DNA of 64,000 bases from Epiperipatus broadwayi. Lineage: Eukaryota > Onychophora > Udeonychophora > Euonychophora > Peripatidae. The notes beneath the pieces are model-generated. The model was not told where the DNA came from. It searched no databases and saw only the letters and a list, made by a program, of their open reading frames with translations. The translations under genes were made by a program, and so were the position numbers. This document shows positions 57,200 through 64,000 of the stretch, piece after piece (position 1 is the first letter of the stretch; each line of letters begins with the position of its first letter). The stretch lies in the NCBI GenBank assembly GCA_028023455.1, contig JAQFVV010006353.1, positions 990,001-1,054,000 on the forward strand. The letters are read 5' to 3'.

Positions 57200-59570
57200 A
57201 ATTCCATACAATAGTGCCACCTAGTGTAAGCCATAATAATCAATGGATGCTAGAAGATTTAAACATCAAAATCATTATTTAGTGCTTGCTCTGCAGACTA
57301 GTGTCTTGTTTATGGCTTGCATCATTGAGGACTGCACCTAGATCTTTGGGTCTAATGTAACCCTCCAGCAGCCACTTTTTAACTTAATTATTAATTATAA
57401 AGCTATGATCTAAAATTAAAGCACAAATTTTTTCAATCCAAGTTAATTTTCCTGTACAGTCATATAGATCTGAATTTAATTTAGTATCTATTAATTTTGG
57501 TGTTTTTGGTTATTTAATAAGCATAGTCTTTATCATTTTTTGGGCGGAATTGGTATTACACCATTAAAACATATCATGTTCACCATTTCCTACGCTTACT
57601 CAAGTTGTTTAAATAGTATGCAATGTAATATGCTATGGCTTTTCCTTTATCAAAGTCAGCAATCTTTCAGCCACTATGCCTGGAGAAACACTTTAACCAT
57701 CTTACCCCCCTTTCCATTTCCCACCCTAAGTTTTTCCCATATTGTCTATCCTGCTCCATCCCATCTCCACAGCATCATCTTTATTTAATCTATGGCCTTT
57801 ATATCTAGATCCCCCCTGTCTTTTCCCAAGCCCAGCATAATAACCAATAACCCATTTTCTGTATAATCACTTTGTTTATATTTATTCTTCCAACTTCATT
57901 ATTTATACCCTTTCTGCTTTCAAGCATTTACATTCAATTAACAGATGCCTAATATTTTCCATGCCTTCCTTACACAACTTGCAGACTAAATCACTCCCAT
58001 TTTTCATTTATGTATATATTTCCTTGTTGCTCAAGATCCTCTTCTGGCCCTGAACAGTAAATTACTTTCCTTGCTATTATCATAAATGAACTCACATCCA
58101 GCATTTCATTTACTTCTATATATATTTAAACTTTTTACTCTCCATACTAGTTCTCCAATTCCCTATTCTTTATTAATGTATCTATTCTTCTATCCCATTC
58201 CTTGCCACTCCTAACACAATCATCCTACCTTTTGTATAAGTATACTGACATAAATTCTTTATTCAAATCTTTTACATACTGTACTACCTTTCTCACCTAT
58301 CTTGTTGCCTGCCCTTTACTCATAACCCAATTAAATACTATTTTGGCTATTCTCTTATTATCCATAAACTGTAATCTACCAAACAGTAGAAAATTCCATA
58401 CAGTAGTGCAATCTAGTGTAAGCCATAATAATCAGTGGATGCTAGAAGGTTTGTACATCAAAATCCCTATTTAGTGCTTGCTCATCTGATATCTGCAGAC
58501 TAGTGTCTAGCTTATGGCTTGCATCATTGAGGACTGCACCTAGATTTTTGGGTCTAATGCAATCATTCCAGCAAACACCTTTTTACTTATTTGTTATCCC
58601 TAAAGCTATGATCTAAAATTAAAGCACAATTTTTTTCAATCCAAGCTAATTTTCCTGTACAATCATACAGATCTGAACTCAGTTTAGTATCTATTAATAT
58701 TGGTGTTTGGTTATTTAATAACCATAGTCACTATCATTTTTTGGGCAGAATTAGTATTAAATCACAAACATCACATGATCACCATTTCCTATGTTTACCC
58801 AAGCTCTTAAAACAGTATGCCATGCGATGTACTATGGCTTCTCCTTTATCGAAGTCCGGAATCTCTCAGCCACTATGTCAGGAGAAACCTGTTAGCCACC
58901 TTAACTTCCCTTTCCATTCCCCACCCTGTTTTTTCCATATTCTCCTCTATCCTGTTCCATCCCATTTTTGTCCACTTTATGGCCTTTATATCTAGATCCC
59001 CCTTATCTTTTTCCAAACCCAGCATAAAAAACCAAGAATTCACTTTCCATATAATCACTTTGTTTATATTTATTCTTCCACAACATGATTATTTGTACTG
59101 TTTCTGCTTGTAAGCATTTACCTTCAATTAGTAGATGCCTAATATTTTCATGACTTCATTACATAACTTACCAACTAGATAACCCATATTTCTCTATTTA
59201 TATGTATATTTCCTTATTGTTAATAATTCTGTTCGAGCCTTAAACAGTAAACTATTTTTCTTGTTATTATCATAAATTAACTCATACCCAATATTTTTTT
59301 TATTTTTATAAATATTTAAATTCTTTTTACTCTCCATACTCTATTCTTCTATCCAGTTCTTTGCCTCTACAACACACTTAACAATTCTCCTAACATAATC
59401 ATCCCACCTTCTGTGTAAGTATATTGACATAAAAACTTTATCCAAATCTTCTGCACACCATACTACTTTTGTCACCCATCTTGTTGCCTGTCCTTTACTG
59501 GTAACTCAATTAAATACTATTTTGGCTGTTCTCTTATTCATAAATTGCAATCTACCGAATATTTTTATTT
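57200..59570. repeat. Tandem duplication of a 1.19-kb block
   Basis: ATTCCATACA.TAGTGC...GTAAGCCATAATAATCA starts at 57201 and again at 58393. All later landmarks follow in the same order: CATCATTGAGGACTGCACC, the CAGTATGC.ATG block, ATTTGTGCATTTAC-like zinc motif and GGCTTTTCTCTTATT-like end. Each unit joins one foldback arm to a minus-strand LINE tail. Identity is clearly lower than in the 339-bp pair. Confidence 0.85.
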
Positions 59571-59900
59571 TGCTTTTTGCACCTCTCATATAAAAACTTG
59601 ACCATCCCATTTCTCCTTGAATTGCCTTCTTTGCCATCCACACCTTTGTATCTAATGCATGTCTTCCTATTTCTTATTATACTTTTTCTAAGTAATCAAA
59701 CAGTCTTTTACTAACGCATAACCCATCATTATCTTAAGTTAGCCCTGCTACTGCCACATCCTTCCATAAATTCTTGCTGCATCATATTTATCATACGAAA
59801 ACAGTTAATTTCTTTATTAGTCTCTTTCTTTTCTTTGCTTCATTTATCTTTTTTTCCCCCCATTCATCCAAGCAATTTCTCTGATTATTTAAGACAATTC
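57640..59900 (-). mobile_element. LINE 3' fragments with C-x2-C...H...C tail, two tandem copies
   Basis: On the minus strand near 57925-57990 the frame reads VCKLCKEGMENIRHLLIEC, the zinc-knuckle end of several LINE clades. Upstream are FNWV.SKGQATR and VVQYVKDLNKEFMSVYLY-type stretches in both copies, and in the right copy a further MAKKAIQGEMGWSSFYMRG. The clade was not resolved. Open frames on the plus strand here (57540, 58202, 58741, 58817) are antisense shadows. Confidence 0.68.
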
Positions 59901-59994
59901 CCAAATAGTTATACCTATTTAACTTTATGTCTCCCAATATCTTATCATTTGGACCTTTCTTAAACACTTTATCAATACTTTTATGTATATCAAA

Positions 59995-60045
59995 CTAAGA
60001 GTTTCGACTGTCCTGTGGTCATCATCAGAACTACAATATTCAAAG
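59995..60045 (-). ncRNA. Penelope-type hammerhead-like motif
   Basis: Minus strand: CTGATGA (60022-60028), GACC...CAGTC stem II region, GAAA (60002-60005), then CTCTTAG. Only three stem II pairs are firm and stem I is weak. Confidence 0.5.
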
Positions 60046-60788
60046 ATATAATTATACAATTAATACACTTATCCACATATTCATATACATAATTAAATAC
60101 ACAATACAAACAAAAATAAATATACATTTTAATCTGACCATTATAAATAATCATTTCCCATTTTATTACTTAACTCTTTAAATAATTCTATCGATATTTA
60201 TTTTATATCACTTTATTTTATTTTTTTTTAAATATTATTTATTATAATAATTATAAACTAACATTTATTCTACTATTTAATACATATTATTGTCATTTTA
60301 CTTATATTATATCAACTTCTAATCTTTTCTTATTTTTATTAAATATTTTATAATTATCAATTAACTTTTAACTTTTATGTCCCAATAAAGATTCTTTCTC
60401 TTTTCCCAGAATTTATCATCTCGTGGAATATCGTTTAAGGATTCAGTTATTTGTGTGTTATATCTCTTCTAGAAGTATGTCCGGCTTACCTTCATTTCAG
60501 TCTTAAATCTTTCTATGACGTCAATGATAATTGTTAGTTGCATTTTATATATTTCTGTTAAGTAGTTGTAGCTGTTAACTTCTTCTAACTCATCATTATC
60601 AATCTTTATTTTCTTCTTTTGAGAAAATTCGTTAGTCTTTTTAATGTTGACCTTTAGTCCTACCTTTTTACTTTTATCTGATAACTTTTGCAACATTTCC
60701 TGAAACTTTGAAGCATTATTTGCAAAAACAATTGCATCATTTGTAAAATCTAGCTGACTTAAATAATGTCCAATTACTTTGAATCCTT

Positions 60789-61949
60789 GGTAATACATCG
60801 TCTATTGATCCACACCGCGCAATGGTGCTGTTTCTACACTAAAGCACATAAATATGCTGTTTACAAGGCCGCTCATAGATCTTATGGCCTGTAAACTGTT
60901 CAAACACTAAGATGTTGAAGTCCACCCTTACCCCAACATCTCTAGCATGTTGAACATTATTAGCGACGAATATACAACACTCTATAGACATTACTCTTGA
61001 CTATTGTACAGCGTATGATATGAAGGTTTCTGTAGTTGTAATGACGAAAAGTATATTAGAACGGATTTTTTTTTTTTTTTTGCTTCAATGTATTGTAATT
61101 GATGTGAATTAGTAAAAATTGTAATGAATTCTCAATCGCCCCTACTTTCATTGTCAGGGGTCAGAATTCACTAAATGAGAAGTGTAAATCACGATTCGGC
61201 AAATTTCACGATCAAGTCGCTCACTTTCCGATACTTTTTCGAGATTAAAACAGTTCAATGGCAGATGACCGTTCAGCGTTGTAGTTTTGAGATTTACCTG
61301 CTACAGAAGCAGATGCGGTGGCCTTCCTTCAACTCAAAAAAAGAAAATATTTTACCCACCTAGAAAAACTGTCTTTGTGGTGGTTTAATGAAATTAAGGT
61401 GTTGTCAAACATCTGAAATGGAATGTCAGTGGCGATGAAGGTATTCCATTTGCTTATGGGATGGGCTTTGAGGGCTGCCTGTGAATCGCTTTTTCGCAAG
61501 CAGTACGGCTAATTTATTCTTGAAGCCGGGATCAGCTTACAGTGAAGCGTATTAGAGCTGAGTTGGAAAGGTGTCAAAACGACGTAAGGAATATGACGAC
61601 AGGTCTTAGAGAGGTCTGTCGAGAAAGCCTTGTTTCTCGATAAACAAAAAAAAATATCTTCAAAAGCAATAAAAAAGACTTGGTTATAAAAAACAAAAGA
61701 AGGTTTCTAACATTTCTTTTTTAAAAAGCCAAAAAAAACCATTTTTTGATTTTTAAGAAATATACATCAAACCGGTTACAATAAAAAAAAAAAAACAATA
61801 ACAACAACAAAAAAAAAAAGTCAAACAAATCCAAAAATTAAAAACATAAATCAACAAAATTGAAAAACAGCCTGGTAATGTTATATCTATTTGTTTTTCA
61901 CTAGCAACAGCGCCATAGAGCGGTATGGTAAATTAGACGATTTATTACC
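60789..61949. mobile_element. GGTA-ended DNA transposon, copy 3 (1161 bp), inside the LINE
   Basis: GGTAATACATCGTCTA at 60789 and the complement of GGTAATAAATCGTCTA ending at 61949, then the shared CACCGCGCAATGGTGCTG-type inner TIR. Flanks GAATCCTT (60781-60788) and AAATCCTT (61950-61957) fit an 8-bp duplication. It splits the LINE reverse transcriptase just before its FADD-equivalent box, so it is younger than the LINE. No intact transposase; a 62-codon frame at 61175-61363 was not recognised. Confidence 0.85.
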
Positions 61950-62160
61950 AAATCCTTTAGCTTACCATTTTTATTCATAAAATACTTTTCGCAGAACTGC
62001 TGTAAAAAGTTTTGGAAGTATGGAATCACCTGTCATACACTCTTCTCAATGTTAATCTTAGTACCACTATGTAGTCTAATAATTGTTGCAATTTGATACA
62101 TATTTTTTAAAATATATCATGAGTCTATATCATGATAATCCAATGTTTTAATTACTGATG

Positions 62161-62452
62161 AAATGCTGATAGAATCAAATGCCTTTTAATAATCTACAAA
62201 TCCAAAGCATAATGGCAACTCGTATTCATTGGTCCAAATAATGTTCGATCGTATTGAAGAAATGTTGATAGAATCAAAGCCTTTTCGTAATCTACAAATC
62301 CAAAGCATAATGGCAACACATATTCATTGGTCCAAATAATGTTCGATCATACTGAAGAAATGCTGATAGAATCAAATGCCTTTTCATAATCTACAAATCC
62401 AAAGCATAATGGCAACACATATTCATTGGTCCAAATAATGTTCGATCGTAAG
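62161..62452. repeat. Tandem triplication (98-99 bp) inside LINE reverse transcriptase
   Basis: AAATG.TGATAGAATCAAA starts at 62161, 62260 and 62358, each followed by ATAATCTACAAATCC, AAAGCATAATGGCAAC and ATTCATTGGTCCAAATAATG. The unit covers the RT segment around PLCFGFVDY. One spacing is 99 bp (in frame) and one 98 bp (frameshift). Confidence 0.9.
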
Positions 62453-64000
62453 TTGTTGATTGTAAATAGTTTAAAAAATATCGACCCAGAATTGTAATAA
62501 TCGTGTGTTTTTTATAGATAATAATGTCACCAAGTGGCTGGCCTGTCTAAACGATGAGTACCCTTCTTTCAATATTGCGATATGATCTACTGTACTGAAA
62601 CCATTTTTAAATCCAGCTTGTTTTTTTGGTTGATTAAAATCCAAAGTTCGCTGTAGACAAGTTGCAATTATCTTTATAAAAATGTTGTATAGAACTGGTA
62701 AAAATGTAAAAAAATCTATAATTTCTAATATCTTCTTTATCACCTTTTTTTAAATATTAATATTAGTACTGCATTCTTCCAATTATCTGGTATATCTTTT
62801 TTATTTAGACATTTGGCATATAACTTTACCAATAATGTTTCCATTTCTTCATCTGTTTCTTTTAAGATATCAGTTATGATTCCAGCATTATCTGTAACTT
62901 TTTCCTTCTTCATATATTCAATTGCATGTCTTCTTTCTTCATTTAAAATGTTCCTCAGTTCAGAGGATATAGCAGTTCTAGGAGATACTTTGTTTTCTTA
63001 GTCGTTTTTGCTATATCATTCTTTATAGAATTTTTCCCTATGTTTTCATGATATTTCTTTTTGTAGTAATAGTTCCACCTTTTCTTTTTATTGCAGAAGT
63101 AAGTTTTCTATAATATCAAAGTGGTATATTACGCTCTTAATACTTTTATTCTCTCTATATCTTCTTTTGCTAATCCATAATTATATTTATATCATTATTA
63201 ACTCTTTATCGTACCATTTTACAGACTTCTAGATATTCAATCCTTCTTAATGGTTCATTTTTATATATTTTCATATTCCTTGTTTTCTTCGTAAATTGTC
63301 TTGCCTTAGTAGAAAGTTTATGGTAAATTTCTTTATTGTTGTTCATAGTAGTGTATCAGTTATCTTCCTATTGATTTCATTCAAATCTGTATGAATCTGT
63401 TACTATGTTAAAATGACTTGCACGTTCTAATTTTAAATTCATTGAAATGTTTCTGAAAGTTAGGAATATCAACTGTGAATACTATTTTGCTCAATAATTT
63501 TTGTCTCTAGTTTTGCATTTATACGTATCTTATATCTTACTAATCAATAATCACTTCTTGTATTCAGTTTACTAAAAACATTATCATCTTGAAATATATA
63601 TTTTCTGTTAGTCAAAATATAATCAAATTCTGCTATACCTTCTTTTGGATGTTTCCATTTCCATTGAATATTTTTCTCAAAGAAAGAATTTGTAATATAA
63701 AGTTTTCCTTTTTCTGCGAACTTTATAAATCTTTGTGTCCTTGCTTATTTCTATCACCATAACCGAATTTAAATTTGCCCACAGTATTTTCTTCTTTCAA
63801 TCATTTACCATTTCTAGCATTAAAGTCTACCATGATAAATGTAAAATGTTTGACTCTGATCAAAAGTCTTTTGTATAACCATATAAAAATCCTTTTCGTT
63901 TTCATCTATATTAAGTTAAATAATTAATCTTGCCCCTCTATCTGATACACCCCCAATGTCCATCAATGTTATTCTTTCCCTTTTTACTTATAATTAATAT

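Larger units (their letters stand above)
60420..64000 (-). pseudogene. Decayed RTE-type LINE (endonuclease to reverse transcriptase)
   Basis: Read on the minus strand from the window edge: an endonuclease-like part (63600-64000; KYSMEMETSKRR-type and LMLEMVND), linker with IFKKGDKEDIRN, then FLPVLYNIFIKIIATCLQ and QAGFKNGFSTVDHI (62743-62560), the RT block ELPLCFGFVDY.KAFDSI (about 62200), MYQIATIIRLHSGTKINIE, and, past an inserted transposon, YLSQLDFTNDAIVFANN (about 60750; the FADD box is now FTND), LSDKSKKVGLKVNIKKT. The order is that of RTE/BovB reverse transcriptases. Stops and frameshifts make it non-coding. The 5' end is outside the window. Confidence 0.85.

Noticed and set aside
57540-59113. 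Several plus-strand frames of 61-98 codons
   Set aside because: They are antisense to decayed LINE tails on the minus strand and are duplicated only because the block is duplicated.
57075-64000. Further UTP4 exons
   Set aside because: I searched the plus strand for the next WD-blade motifs (such as a LELWRL-like stretch) and found none; the interval is filled by LINE and foldback sequence.
1-64000. CRISPR arrays, operons, ribosome binding sites, rRNA genes
   Set aside because: Nothing of prokaryotic type is present, no rRNA-like conserved stretch was seen, and the direct repeats lack regular spacers.

Overview
The window is AT-rich (roughly 70% A+T by eye) animal nuclear DNA. Spliced exons with GT/AG borders, introns up to about 10 kb and a very dense load of retroelements and DNA transposons point to an invertebrate metazoan with a large genome. 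I cannot fix the taxon from the sequence.

Only one host gene is recognisable: the N-terminal half of UTP4 (Cirhin), a WD40-repeat protein of the SSU processome. It lies on the + strand. Ten coding exons between 4741 and 57074 keep phase across every junction and give 316 residues; the rest should lie beyond 64000. Introns run from 94 bp to 10.6 kb. Everything else in the window is intron, upstream sequence or downstream sequence, filled with repeats.

Mobile DNA seen: RTE-type LINE fragments (100-790, 14640-15110, 18270-18640, 21250-21620, 46880-47400, 48580-49560, and a long decayed copy at 60420-64000); an L1/Tx1-like LINE tail (49750-50750); another LINE tail duplicated in tandem (57200-59900); a solo LTR with a 5-bp target duplication (25079-25710); two mariner transposase relics (43267-44158, 53690-54370); two copies of a CAGTGGA-ended TIR element (26165, 40374); and three copies of a DNA transposon family with GGTA termini and 8-bp target duplications (12408-13323, 22053-23751, 60789-61949).

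The most striking signal is a set of hammerhead self-cleaving ribozyme motifs (CTGANGA, stem II, GAAA, very short stem III, then U-H) in several repeat families. (1) A 479-bp tandem dimer at 37.2-38.06 kb and a single copy at 14.1-14.4 kb each carry an intact type I motif plus a tRNA-like B box, as expected for retrozyme- or SINE-like elements. (2) A 338-bp tandem family at 9.0-9.9 and 44.2-45.2 kb carries a related motif. (3) The most abundant repeat here, a foldback element with at least eight inverted pairs, carries a motif whose stem III is the palindrome ACTAGT; the best copies are at 8690, 41278 and 42126. (4) Penelope-like motifs occur at 44771-44797, 50914-50940 and 60002-60028. Several lie in the sense orientation inside UTP4 introns.

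Work was by eye, so boundaries of decayed repeats are approximate.
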